From NCBI GenBank assembly GCA_947497315.1, contig CANMFX010000003.1, positions 248,001-312,000 on the forward strand: a stretch of DNA of 64,000 bases, in the 5' to 3' direction. This document shows, piece after piece, positions 52,740-62,133 of the stretch (its first letter is position 1; each line of letters begins with the position of its first letter). The DNA comes from an uncultured Sphingomonadaceae bacterium. Its GTDB lineage: Bacteria > Pseudomonadota > Alphaproteobacteria > Sphingomonadales > Sphingomonadaceae. The position numbers and the translations under genes are program-made. A model generated the notes under the pieces. The model ran no database searches and was not told the origin of the DNA. It was given only the letters and a program-made list of their open reading frames with translations.

Positions 52740-53630
52740 TTAAGCGGCTTTCTGAATTTCCTTACGGATGGTGCTGACGCGATCAGCGATTGGCTGATAG
52801 GCTTTGCCGGCCAATTTGGTCACAGCATCCATGTTGTTTGAAGTCTGGTCCATAACCCGGTCCAGGCTGCTGCGCATGAAGTCAGCTTGCATTTCAACGA
52901 AATCTTTTGGCGTAGCAACATTGAAAGAGCTTTTCAGAACGTTGCTGGCTTCCGCGAAGTTTTCGCGGGTATATTTAACGTTGGTTTTGCCGATTTCTTG
53001 AGCGCCTTTAGCGGTGATTTTGCCGCTTTCGACGAGCGTTTCAACATTCAGACGGTTGAATTCAACAGCATCTTTGGAAACTTCAACAGCACGGTCAGCA
53101 ACTTCCTTAGCGCGTTCCTGAGCGGTTGCAGTCAGCTTCTCAAGCTGGGCCTGCAATTTAGCAGCCATGTCCTGAAGAGCTTTCTTGTTCGTGGTTGCTG
53201 CTTTTGGGGCAGCTTTTTTCACGGTTTTCTTCGCAGGTGCTTTCTTTGCGGTGGTTTTCTTTGCGGTTGTCATTTTGGTCGTTCCTTTTTTAACAGTCTT
53301 TTTCGCGGTTGTTGCGGCGCGTTTCGGAGCGGCTTTGCGCTTCGTAACAGTCTTTTTAGGAGCCGCCTTGGTTGCTGCAGGCTTCTTTGCAGCGGGTTTT
53401 GAAGCCGTTGTTTTTGTTGCAGCAGCAACCGGCTTTTTCGCGGCAGGAGCCGGAGCGGTTGTTGTTGCGGTCTTTGGTGCTGGTGTGGCGGCTGCTTTTG
53501 GAGCAGGCGCTTCTTCAGCGGTTACAGGTTCTGCGGATGCAGCGGCAGCATAAGCCGCTTCAGCAGAGAGGCTGGCGGGCTTATTAGCAGCCGGAACAGC
53601 CTTTGTATCAGTCGTTTTCGTATCAGCCAT
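52740..53630 (-). CDS. Phasin family protein with lysine/alanine-rich N-terminal region
   Basis: The 296-residue protein has a Lys/Ala/Pro-rich low-complexity N-terminal half (about 15-150, repeats like AAKKPA, KKTVKK and TTAKK), then a phasin domain of heptad helices (about 155-296: LQAQLEKLTATAQERAKEVADRAVEVSK, FVEMQADFMRSSLDRVMDQT). Phasins coat polyhydroxyalkanoate granules; histone-H1-like tails, as in Pseudomonas PhaF, also bind DNA and help partition granules. Here the basic part comes first, whereas PhaF has it at the C-terminus. ATG 53630 follows GGAAGC. Two identical boxes precede it and a strong terminator follows. Confidence 0.88.
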   Translation of the reverse strand: MADTKTTDTKAVPAANKPASLSAEAAYAAAASAEPVTAEEAPAPKAAATPAPKTATTTAPAPAAKKPVAAATKTTASKPAAKKPAATKAAPKKTVTKRKAAPKRAATTAKKTVKKGTTKMTTAKKTTAKKAPAKKTVKKAAPKAATTNKKALQDMAAKLQAQLEKLTATAQERAKEVADRAVEVSKDAVEFNRLNVETLVESGKITAKGAQEIGKTNVKYTRENFAEASNVLKSSFNVATPKDFVEMQADFMRSSLDRVMDQTSNNMDAVTKLAGKAYQPIADRVSTIRKEIQKAA

Positions 53631-53647
53631 CTTTGCTTCCATTTGTT

Positions 53648-53711
53648 TGTTGCAGTGCACAAATAGGAAAGGCTTACGTCAAAGTCAAGAAAAAATGTTG
53701 CAGTGCACAAA
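53648..53711. promoter_or_regulatory. Two identical 16-bp boxes before the phasin gene
   Basis: TGTTGCAGTGCACAAA occurs exactly at 53648-53663 and 53696-53711, 48 bases apart and on the same strand. TTGCA–TGCA-type sequences are reported as binding sites of the PHA regulator PhaR in alphaproteobacteria, so these may be PhaR operators. Being inside the 5' region of the phasin, they could mediate repression until granules form. Confidence 0.6.
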
Positions 53712-53832
53712 AAATGCAAGAAACCGATAAAAATATAATAATAACAATTATATAAGAGATATCTTAAATACCTGGCTATCAGCAAAATCTATAAATTAGC
53801 ATGGAAATTATAGGCTTTGCTGTCCTGCAACA

Positions 53833-54690
53833 TCAAATTAGATTGGCCATGGTTGCTACTGCAAGCAGCGAGAAGGCAGCGATACAGATATTGGCGGTAG
53901 CTCCGACCGAAAGGCGGACCGGTTTGGCGACGGCATCAAAGCGGGCTTCATAGTCAGGATGCTCGGTGCCCATCATCCGGTCCCACCAAGTGAAGTAGAG
54001 GCCGAAATTGCTGTTGCCCTGACTATGGTGCAAGTCATGATGGGTGGTTGTGGTGATCCAGCCGACAAATTTGTTGCGCGTCCAGCCGGCGGGGAACAAT
54101 TCCACCCCGGCATGACCCATGACGTTGCGGATAATCATATGAGCGAGGAACAGGAAGATCGCGAACGGATACATGCCACCAAAGAGCACGGAGATGATGA
54201 ACAGATAAATCGGTACGAACGCAGCCTCGGTCATCGCCTCGAAAGAAGAGAAGCTATAGGCCGCCCATGGTGTGGGTGTGCGAGACTTGTGGTGATGCAG
54301 GTGGGAAAAGCGGAACATGGTTTTCGTATGGAGCCAGCGATGCATCCAGTAGAAATAGGCATCATGGGCAACAATCATCGCCAAAAGCTGGACGATGAAA
54401 AGCGGCCAGACAATTTCGCCTGTCATAACCGTGACCCAACCGGCCGCTTCCATCAAGACGGTGCTGATCGTTGTCAGGCCGAAAACGAAAACCGTGCGCA
54501 TGGAAGAAAGAAACTCCCGTTTATAGTCAGCGAAACCAGCCTTGCGGGATTGTATGCGCCGGGCCGCGCTCCACTTGCCACAGATCCATAGGATGAAGGA
54601 CAATGCGCCCGCCGCTATCAGATAGCGGCCGAGGTCGAACGTGAAGGCACCGATCATATGGTCGATTATTTCGTTTAACAGTTCAGGCAT
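53833..54690 (-). CDS. Sterol desaturase/fatty acid hydroxylase family protein
   Basis: This protein of about 285 residues has three to four helices and His clusters HDAYFYWMHRWLH, HLHHHKSR and THHDLHHSQ, the di-iron ligands of the family. It differs from the first desaturase at 25505 (about the same family but a different His spacing). The start at 54690 follows GGAGAAGCAA; the frame extends seven residues further. It may hydroxylate a lipid made near it, possibly alkylpyrones from the type III PKS at 56007, but this is inference. An AraC regulator gene lies 115 bases upstream. Confidence 0.86.
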   Translation of the reverse strand: MPELLNEIIDHMIGAFTFDLGRYLIAAGALSFILWICGKWSAARRIQSRKAGFADYKREFLSSMRTVFVFGLTTISTVLMEAAGWVTVMTGEIVWPLFIVQLLAMIVAHDAYFYWMHRWLHTKTMFRFSHLHHHKSRTPTPWAAYSFSSFEAMTEAAFVPIYLFIISVLFGGMYPFAIFLFLAHMIIRNVMGHAGVELFPAGWTRNKFVGWITTTTHHDLHHSQGNSNFGLYFTWWDRMMGTEHPDYEARFDAVAKPVRLSVGATANICIAAFSLLAVATMANLI

Positions 54691-54805
54691 TTGCTTCTCC
54701 ATCACAGGCATATTTGGTTTGATGAAGGCAAAGTGACAGAAAACCTGGCCTGCCTCTCTGCGATGCTGAAAAATGCTGTGCGATTTTGAAAATGATCAGA
54801 CTATT

Positions 54806-56008
54806 TCAGTTTTGATCAATCGCGGCCTTGCGAAAATCACTAGGTGTTTGACCGGTCTCAGCGCGAAAGGCGCGGTTAAATGGCGCAAGCGATCCATAGC
54901 CCAAATCCATGGCGATTGTCAGAATCGGCAAGTCAACCAACGCGCGATCAGACAATTTTTCTTTTGCTTCGGTGATTCGATAGCCGTTGAGAAAGGACGA
55001 AAAATTGCGATGGCCGAGTTGCTTGTTGATCAGTGCGCGCAATCGGTGCTCGGGCGTATCCAGTTGTGCTGCCAGCATCGCTATAGTCAGCGACGGTGTG
55101 CGAAATTGGCCTTCTTCCATCGCTGCGATCAGCTTGTCGTGCAGCACAGTTTCTGAGGGTGAGAGATTGAGAGCCGGACGGACTTGCGGCTGACTAGTGA
55201 CGGGTTTTGCAAATAAATCCCCGTCCGCAGTCAGTACCGCCATGCCGGCACCGAGAACCAAGATCAGGATCAGCATCGCATTGACCGCTGATATGACTGG
55301 TATGTTGTCCGCAGGACCGAAGAAGAGTTCATAGGTAAGAACGCCGCCAACCTCTAACCCGACAAATATCGGCAAAAACATTCTGATCAGTCGCCGTTTT
55401 TCAATCAGGTCATCGGCGCGTCCGGATAGAGCAATGATGATCAATTGAACGACGAGCGCGAGGGAGAGGAAACGGATCGCATAGAAAGTGAACCATTGCT
55501 TGTCAGGCATGGTGACGGCAACGATCCACAATAGCGTAAGCAATATTGGTACGGCGATTAGCAATGGCCTGGCAATGCGGCGCTCAAACAGCTGATGCGC
55601 AAATACCCATGCCCAGACGGTTGTTGATATCGAGAGAAAGTCAATAGCTCTGCGCCAGGGAAACGGCGGTGCCAGCGTGACCGATGAATTGATCAAATAG
55701 GCCATAGAGCTGATCAGCACGCCGAGCAGCGATATTTTGAGATCCCGCCGGGTCCGGCTTGTCAACAGCACAGCAATGATCATGATCTGCCCACCCAGCG
55801 TGAGCAGTCGCAAAGTCGTATCGACCAGTGCCAGATCTATTCCGCCGATGGCTATACCCTTCCCTGTTATATGCCATGCTAACCCATCTTCGGCAGTTCG
55901 CAACGGGAATATATGCGATACGTCCGTTCGGGCATGATGCCGATTATTCTTTTGTTTCTGAAACAGCTGCGTGTAACAGCTTAGGTATGCAGCGCGAATA
56001 TGTCCCAT
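54806..56008 (-). CDS. AraC-family regulator with N-terminal membrane domain
   Basis: This protein has seven predicted transmembrane helices (about 60-275) and a C-terminal AraC DNA-binding domain (about 300-400; LDTPEHRLRALINKQLGHRNFSSFLNGYRI and LPILTIAMDLGYGSLAPFNRAFRAETGQTPSDFRKA). The N-terminal start is unclear: the frame begins before ATG 56008, which shares CATG with the start of the divergent PKS gene, and no good ribosome site is seen until about residue 50. Membrane AraC proteins of this kind often regulate neighbouring genes in response to a lipid or solvent. Confidence 0.8.
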   Translation of the reverse strand: MGHIRAAYLSCYTQLFQKQKNNRHHARTDVSHIFPLRTAEDGLAWHITGKGIAIGGIDLALVDTTLRLLTLGGQIMIIAVLLTSRTRRDLKISLLGVLISSMAYLINSSVTLAPPFPWRRAIDFLSISTTVWAWVFAHQLFERRIARPLLIAVPILLTLLWIVAVTMPDKQWFTFYAIRFLSLALVVQLIIIALSGRADDLIEKRRLIRMFLPIFVGLEVGGVLTYELFFGPADNIPVISAVNAMLILILVLGAGMAVLTADGDLFAKPVTSQPQVRPALNLSPSETVLHDKLIAAMEEGQFRTPSLTIAMLAAQLDTPEHRLRALINKQLGHRNFSSFLNGYRITEAKEKLSDRALVDLPILTIAMDLGYGSLAPFNRAFRAETGQTPSDFRKAAIDQN

Positions 56009-57056
56009 GTCCCAACTGAGATCCATCGCAACGGCCCTTCCTGACTACAAGATCAGCCAAGAGGATGTTCTGGAAGTCCTTGCAAAGGCGCGCGGATCGG
56101 CTTTGCCCGCGCGGTTGAAGCAGATATTGGGCAATAGCGGGATTGATCACCGCTACATTGCGCGGGAACCAGATTATTATCTGGAGCAGCGCAGCTGGCC
56201 GGAGCGTTCGCAAATTTATGATGAAGTGGGCAGGGCGCTGGCAGAGCGTTCGGCGACAGCGACTTTGGCAAAAGCCGCTCTGCGGCCTGCTGATATTGAT
56301 GTCATCGTCATGATTTCCACAACCGGTACAATGACGCCTTCCATTCCCAGCAGGTTGATTGAGGCTATGGGCTTTCGCCAGTCCGTGCAGACGGTGCCGG
56401 TCTTCGGTTATGGCTGTGCGGGCGGGATACTGGGTATAAGGCTGGCCAATGATTTGGCAGACGCAAATGGCGGCCAGAATGTGTTGCTGATTTCATTGGA
56501 GCTATGCAGTCTTTCCTATGACTACAGCCAGTTCGACAAAAAGAACATGATTGCGACCGCGCTTTTTGCCGACGGTTGTGCGGCGGCTGTCCTGACCGGA
56601 AGGAGCGGGCAGAGCGCGAACCCGTCTTTCCGCGCATTTGATCAGAAAACCTGGCCGGATACGCGTGACATGATGGGTTGGGACATTGGTGAAACCGGAT
56701 TTGACCTTGTACTGGCGCGCGACATTCCGACCTTTGTGGCAAAGGATTTCACGCCGTTTTGCGATCAATTCCTCAGCGAACATGGTCTGGAAAAATCGGA
56801 AATGAGCGAGCCGGCCTGTCATCCCGGTGGCGGCCGGGTGGTGGAGGCTCTGGAAGACTATTTTGCGCCGGAACTGCCGGGCATCCCGGCCACTCGCGAG
56901 GTGCTGAAACATCATGGCAATATGTCTTCACCGACAGTGCTGTTCGTACTCGAAAAATTACTAGAGGATAATCCTCAGAAACCTGTCCTGATGACAGCGC
57001 TTGGTCCCGGCTTTACATCCGTACTGGGGATACTGGACCCGGCAGGAGCAGATTGA
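56007..57056 (+). CDS. Type III polyketide synthase
   Basis: This 349-residue enzyme has the chalcone/stilbene synthase catalytic triad Cys137 (FGYGCAGG), His272 (ACHPGGGRVV) and Asn305 (HHGNMSSPTV), plus the cyclisation loop ALGPGFTSVLG. Such bacterial enzymes extend long-chain acyl-CoA with malonyl-CoA to alkylresorcinols or alkylpyrones that alter membrane fluidity. It overlaps the methyltransferase gene by four bases (ATGA). The gene begins with ATG 56007, sharing CATG with the opposite AraC gene. The acyl chain length and ring type cannot be read from the sequence. Confidence 0.92.
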   Translation: MSQLRSIATALPDYKISQEDVLEVLAKARGSALPARLKQILGNSGIDHRYIAREPDYYLEQRSWPERSQIYDEVGRALAERSATATLAKAALRPADIDVIVMISTTGTMTPSIPSRLIEAMGFRQSVQTVPVFGYGCAGGILGIRLANDLADANGGQNVLLISLELCSLSYDYSQFDKKNMIATALFADGCAAAVLTGRSGQSANPSFRAFDQKTWPDTRDMMGWDIGETGFDLVLARDIPTFVAKDFTPFCDQFLSEHGLEKSEMSEPACHPGGGRVVEALEDYFAPELPGIPATREVLKHHGNMSSPTVLFVLEKLLEDNPQKPVLMTALGPGFTSVLGILDPAGAD

Positions 57057-57586
57057 TGGACGGTTTAGGCGCAATTTTTACGACTCCTCCGACCCTTGTC
57101 ACATGGGTTCTGATCTACATTGTTGTGCAGCGTCTTGCCGAGCTGGTCTATGCAAATGGCAATACCAAGCGGCTGCTGTCCGAAGGCGGCGAGGAATTTG
57201 GCGCTGATCACTATCACTGGTTCATCTTTCTCCACAGCGCATGGCTGGCGATCATCTTTTTGCTGGTCGATCCCTTGCAAGATCTGAATCCGATCATGCT
57301 CGCGCTGTTTGTCGGCACGCAAATACTGCGCGTCTGGACATTGGCTTCTATCGGCCGGTGGTGGACCACGCGGATCATCTCCGCACCGCATTTCGATCGG
57401 GTGAAGCGCGGTCCATATAAATATATCAGCCACCCCAACTATCTGGTTGTGGTGCTGGAAATCGCGATTGTGCCGCTGCTCATGGGCCTTCCGTGGGTGG
57501 CGCTGCTTTTCACGATATTAAACGCGATTTTGCTGCGCCACCGGATCGGGGTGGAAAATACTGTGCTCGACCAACGTGGAACCTAG
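57053..57586 (+). CDS. Isoprenylcysteine carboxyl methyltransferase-like protein (BpsB/YpbQ type)
   Basis: This 177-residue integral membrane protein has five helices and the SAM-binding C-terminus RGPYKYISHPNYLVVVLEIAIVPLL followed by HRIGVENTVL. It is coupled to the type III polyketide synthase. The pair is the same as bpsA–bpsB (ypbQ) of Bacillus subtilis, where BpsB methylates the alkylpyrone or alkylresorcinol product. The same role is likely here. Its last four bases overlap the stop region of the convergent TonB receptor. Confidence 0.85.
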   Translation: MMDGLGAIFTTPPTLVTWVLIYIVVQRLAELVYANGNTKRLLSEGGEEFGADHYHWFIFLHSAWLAIIFLLVDPLQDLNPIMLALFVGTQILRVWTLASIGRWWTTRIISAPHFDRVKRGPYKYISHPNYLVVVLEIAIVPLLMGLPWVALLFTILNAILLRHRIGVENTVLDQRGT

Positions 57587-59937
57587 AATTTCGCGGCAAG
57601 CTGTACACCGTAGAAGCGTGGCTCGCCAGGAATGAAGGTCGGGATGCCGAAAGCTCCACCGGTGTTACCGGCATCAATCAGATATTCCTTATTGAACAGG
57701 TTGCGAGCGAAACCGACAATTTCATATTGGCCGTCGTTAAAGCTTAAACCACCGCGAATATTGGCGAGCACATATCCATCCTGACTGATCAAAGCGCTAT
57801 TTGGCAGTTCAAAGAACAGCTTGCTTTGGTAGGTCACGTTGGGTGAAAGAAATATCGAGATATTGTCGTTCAGTGGAACATCTGCGGTAAAACCGCCAGC
57901 CAGTTGCCATTTTGATTGCAGGCGAAAGCGGGCACCTGAAAATTCCGGGGCCAGATCATTGCCCTCTTCAACCTTCGCATCAATATAGGCTGCGCTGGCA
58001 AATATATCGAAAAATTCTCCGATATTTGCGCGTGCTTCCGCCTCGACACCAAAGTTGCTGGCTCTTCCAGCATTGACCGTTTCAAATGTTCCCGGCGCAT
58101 CCGGGTCTTCACGGCTCACCTGAAAATTCTTGTAAGTTTGATAGAAGACACCGACGCTGGCCGATATCACATTATCTGCATATTTGAGGCCGCCTTCATA
58201 ATTCCACACAATCTCATTGGGGATTATCTCCATCTCTGGTGACACAGAGGTCGCCGCGCTGACATCAACGACCGCAGAACGGCGACGCTTTGATATGGTG
58301 CCATAGATATTAAGGTTCGGCGTAGCGCGATAGAGGACGTTAAAGCGCGGCAGGAAGGCATCAAAATCGCCCTCTGCGGAGAGTTCAAATCCATTGGTGT
58401 TGACCACCGGCAATAAGGGTGCACCGGAAATGACACTATTGGGTTGCACGGTTGAGTAAAAGCTGACCCGGTCTTCAAACAGGAACCGGACACCGCCGGT
58501 GATTTCCAGTTCTGGCGTGGGCAGCCATGTGGCATCGGCAAAGAGTGAGAAGCTTTGATTGTCGCCGCGGTTCTGAAAGCTGGACTGGTAGGGCAGGAAT
58601 GTCGCCGCCCCGCCGGTGAGGAGCGCGGTCGCCTGTTCGGCCGTGACAGTGCCGTCTGGTGCGACGCAGGGCAGGCCCGGGATCAAGCCAGCGGCGCATT
58701 GCAGATATGTACCTTCCTCAGTGGAGAAAGGCACCGCCTGACGACCACGTTCACGGAAATAGTTGAGGCCGACAAAACCGCGCCATTCCGGGCTGTCGTA
58801 TGATAATCTTGTCTCGTGACTGAACTGGCGTCCTTCGGCCAGTTCAGCAAATTCCAGATAGAAGGCGGCGGAACCGTCCGCATCGAAAACCTCCAGCGAA
58901 TCAAATTCGCGATAGCCGTTGATCATCGTCAGGGTCACGGCGTCGGAAAGTTCTGCTTCAATGGTCAGGTTCAGGTCGTAGACATCGCGTTCCAGACCCA
59001 GTTCACGAAGCCCCAAAGCAGTCTCCGAAAAAGGTGATCCGGAAAGTTCGACCGGATCAAAAGGAGAAACGCTGCCGCCCGTTGCGGGCAATGTGCCAGA
59101 GACAAAGGGCGTACCGGAATTGCGCTGCCGGTCATAGGTTCCGATGAGATCAACTGTGGCTGTGTCAGACGGGGTCCAGCGCAGGGATGCACGCAGGCCG
59201 AGTTGATCCTGGGCGTAAAGATCATCCTGATCAATGCCCGCGGTATCTTGATTGGGAATGTTGGGATCACCGGCAATGTTGCGGACATAGCCATCGCGCT
59301 TTTTGAAGGCTCCGGCAATCCGGCCGGCAATGACATCATTACCCAGATTGAGATGTCCGCTGACAAGAACCTGATCGAAGTTGCCGTAGCCAACCCGCGC
59401 CGCGCCGGAGAAGCCGGGCTCAGGTTTCGCGGAAATTATGCTGACCGCTCCGATTGTCGATGCGGTGCCGAACAAGGTGGCTTGCGGGCCCTTGATGACT
59501 TCGACCCGTTCCAGATCAAACAAGTCCTGATAGGAACCGCGTGAGCGGCTGATATCTACACCATTATAATAAAGTGTTACGCGCGGGGCTTGCTGCGCGC
59601 TGCCGCTATCGGATGTGATGCCGCGAATGACGAAGCCCGGATTATTGGCGCTTTGCTCCTGAACAAACAGGCCCGGCACGAAAAGGGACAGCTCATCAAT
59701 TTCCGATACGCCGAGATTTTCAAGATCCTCACCGCTTTGCGCGGTCACCGTGACGGCCACATCCTTGATCGATTGCTCGCGTTTTTGGGCCGTTACGATA
59801 ATGACATTGTCGTCGGCAGCTTCATCAATGACGGCATCCAGATTGTCTTGGGCCGTGGCTGGCAGTGCCGTTACCGCGCACGTCAGAGAAACGGCGAGGG
59901 CGGGCAGTGAGGTTTTGGAACCGGAAAATTTCAACAT
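57583..59937 (-). CDS. TonB-dependent receptor (unknown substrate)
   Basis: This receptor of about 784 residues has a signal peptide (ending ATAQD), an acidic spacer, a TonB box-like IIVTAQKREQSIKDV, a plug domain (about 50-165, with VIKGPQATLFGTASTIGAVSI) and a barrel ending VQLAAKF. It is of the large sphingomonad type for diverse organic substrates or siderophores. Its start, 59937, has AAGGCTGATTCTC upstream; the frame runs 84 codons further without merit. No transport or hydrolase partner is adjacent, though an S9 peptidase and a Gly-rich protein follow on the other strand. Confidence 0.9.
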   Translation of the reverse strand: MLKFSGSKTSLPALAVSLTCAVTALPATAQDNLDAVIDEAADDNVIIVTAQKREQSIKDVAVTVTAQSGEDLENLGVSEIDELSLFVPGLFVQEQSANNPGFVIRGITSDSGSAQQAPRVTLYYNGVDISRSRGSYQDLFDLERVEVIKGPQATLFGTASTIGAVSIISAKPEPGFSGAARVGYGNFDQVLVSGHLNLGNDVIAGRIAGAFKKRDGYVRNIAGDPNIPNQDTAGIDQDDLYAQDQLGLRASLRWTPSDTATVDLIGTYDRQRNSGTPFVSGTLPATGGSVSPFDPVELSGSPFSETALGLRELGLERDVYDLNLTIEAELSDAVTLTMINGYREFDSLEVFDADGSAAFYLEFAELAEGRQFSHETRLSYDSPEWRGFVGLNYFRERGRQAVPFSTEEGTYLQCAAGLIPGLPCVAPDGTVTAEQATALLTGGAATFLPYQSSFQNRGDNQSFSLFADATWLPTPELEITGGVRFLFEDRVSFYSTVQPNSVISGAPLLPVVNTNGFELSAEGDFDAFLPRFNVLYRATPNLNIYGTISKRRRSAVVDVSAATSVSPEMEIIPNEIVWNYEGGLKYADNVISASVGVFYQTYKNFQVSREDPDAPGTFETVNAGRASNFGVEAEARANIGEFFDIFASAAYIDAKVEEGNDLAPEFSGARFRLQSKWQLAGGFTADVPLNDNISIFLSPNVTYQSKLFFELPNSALISQDGYVLANIRGGLSFNDGQYEIVGFARNLFNKEYLIDAGNTGGAFGIPTFIPGEPRFYGVQLAAKF

Positions 59938-60139
59938 GAGAATCAGCCTTTTATTGCAGCAGCGAAAATATGACTGTGCAAGTGCAGCATAGCTGTGACG
60001 GCGTGAGGCAATCTGTGTGACAGATTGAAGAAATTCGGACGTCCGAAATGTGACGAGAACATATATTGCCGAAATCTGGATTAATTTCGATTTGAAACAA
60101 CCGTTTCTGATTCTCTGAGGATGATTTGGTAACGGGGGA

Positions 60140-61948
60140 TTGAAAGGCTTGTTTAGTCTGAGGGCATCGATCTGGCGAATATGCATCACCGGCTTGCTGG
60201 CGGTTCTCGTATATCCTTATGCTGCGGCTTTTGCGCAGACCACCAATATTCCTTCCGGCACCGTGATAAACAGCTATGCGCAGGTTGTCTCAATCTCTTC
60301 GACAACTGTCCAGCTATCGAGCAGCAGCGGTTTCACCGCAAATAGCCGGGCACTGATAGTGCAGATGAAAGGGGCCTCCGTCACGCGAACCGACGATGCC
60401 GCCCATGGCGATATTACCGCATATAATAGTGCCGGGCGCTTCGAATATGTCAAAATCGTTTCGGTTTCCGGAAATACGGTCACTCTATCCGATGCTCCAA
60501 CGGTGTCTTTTTCCACTGGTGGCTCTTTACAGATGGTCAGTGTGCCGGTTTTTGACAGCCTGAACCTCAGCCAGACGATCGTGCCACAGGTCTGGAACGG
60601 ACGAATTGGCGGTGTGGTAGCATTTGATGTGGTCGGGACTTTGACATTGGGCGCAGATGTCAATGCGACAGGTCGGGGTTTTAGTGGCGGTGCGTTGGCA
60701 ACATCAACGCCTTTTGACAGCTGTGGGTCGGATCAATTCAACTATACTGGCGTGACGCAGGCAGGGACCGGCAACAAGGGTGAAGGTATCGTGCCAAGCG
60801 CATCGGCCCATGAGGCCCGGCGCGGACATAATGGCAATGGCGGAGGCGGGGGCAATATTACCGATGCCGGCGGCGGTGGCGGCGGCAATATTGGTGCTGG
60901 CGGTCTGGGCGGTCGTGAACTGGACCTGTGTGACGATGACGGGAATTTTGGCGGTCTTGGGGGCCAAGCCCTGGATTATTCTCCCAACAACCGACTGTTC
61001 ATGGGCGGCGGCGGTGGATCGGGATCAGAAGTCTCGCAGGCTGAAAGCGGCGGTGGTCGCAGCGGTGGCGGGCTTATCTTTGTCCGGGTGGACCGGCTTG
61101 TCGGTAATGGCGGCCGGATGATTGCGGACGGCCTGTCGGCCCTTGCGGATAATTTCAATGGTTCGGACGGCGGCGGCGCCGGTGGAGCGATCGCGCTCTC
61201 TGTAATTAATGGCATATCTGGGTCCCCTATTTTCCGGGTTGCCGGAGGCGAAGGCGGTGATGAAGCCAATGATCAATTCGCCCATGGTACGGGCGGCGGT
61301 GGTGGCGGCGGTGCAATCAGACTATTTGGCGCGACTTGCGCTGCGATCACACCGGTTGTTAGTGGAGGCTCCGCCGGCACGAGCGTACTTGGCAACAATG
61401 TCGGTGATCCCAATTGGGGGGCGATTGATGGTGGCCCGGGCAATTGTCAGGGTAATTTTACGGAACTTGGGCGCACGTCATCAATTGATCCGGCCAAGTT
61501 GAACGTCATCAAAACCTCTTCCGTCTATACGGGCAGTGGCACCAGCAGCGGCTTTTCCATACCCGGCGAAGATATTATCTACACAATTGTCGTCCAGAAT
61601 GTCGGCGGCGGACCGGGTGGAGAAGATAGCGTCTTCATCATCGATCAGTTGCCCAGTCAGATGACTTTTCTGAACGATGATATCGATAATGGCGGACCCG
61701 ACAATTTTCCGGGCAATGACCCGATCGTGTTTGTCGACAATGGCAGCTCATTAAGCCTTGACTACAATAACGACGTCGCTTTCTCCAACCAACCGACCAT
61801 GCCGGTATCTTTCGCGGACTGTGGCTATGAACCCGTGAGCGGCTACGATCCGGCGGTCACATATATTTGCATTAATCCCAAAGGCATATTTGCACGTCCC
61901 CAACCCACTTCCGAATTTTCCGTATTATTGCGAGCAAGAATCAACTGA
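60140..61948 (+). CDS. Glycine-rich exported protein with DUF11-like C-terminal domain
   Basis: The product of about 602 residues has a signal peptide (cleavage near AFAQT), a beta-rich N-terminal half (TVINSYAQVVSISSTTVQLSS to LTLGADVNATG), a Gly-rich repeat region (about 215-400, many GGGGGG and GGxGG runs) and a C-terminal immunoglobulin-like unit (about 450-600: GEDIIYTIVVQNVGGGPG, PSQMTFLNDDIDNGGPDNFP). It resembles surface or adhesin-like proteins. The start is a TTG (60140, or 60149 nine bases after GGGGGA). No secretion partner is next to it. Confidence 0.72.
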   Translation: MKGLFSLRASIWRICITGLLAVLVYPYAAAFAQTTNIPSGTVINSYAQVVSISSTTVQLSSSSGFTANSRALIVQMKGASVTRTDDAAHGDITAYNSAGRFEYVKIVSVSGNTVTLSDAPTVSFSTGGSLQMVSVPVFDSLNLSQTIVPQVWNGRIGGVVAFDVVGTLTLGADVNATGRGFSGGALATSTPFDSCGSDQFNYTGVTQAGTGNKGEGIVPSASAHEARRGHNGNGGGGGNITDAGGGGGGNIGAGGLGGRELDLCDDDGNFGGLGGQALDYSPNNRLFMGGGGGSGSEVSQAESGGGRSGGGLIFVRVDRLVGNGGRMIADGLSALADNFNGSDGGGAGGAIALSVINGISGSPIFRVAGGEGGDEANDQFAHGTGGGGGGGAIRLFGATCAAITPVVSGGSAGTSVLGNNVGDPNWGAIDGGPGNCQGNFTELGRTSSIDPAKLNVIKTSSVYTGSGTSSGFSIPGEDIIYTIVVQNVGGGPGGEDSVFIIDQLPSQMTFLNDDIDNGGPDNFPGNDPIVFVDNGSSLSLDYNNDVAFSNQPTMPVSFADCGYEPVSGYDPAVTYICINPKGIFARPQPTSEFSVLLRARIN

Positions 61949-62133
61949 CTAGCGGCATTGCTGGTCCCTGAAAATGCCGATAACAACGCCATATTGTTTT
62001 CGATGTGCACAGCAGTTGGGCGGAGATAGCGATCTTGCCGAAAATGCATGATGACATTCGAATTATGAATTGGCGACCTGTGGCATTTGTATGCATCATG
62101 ACAATTCTTTGAACATAAAGAAGGGTAAGGGGC

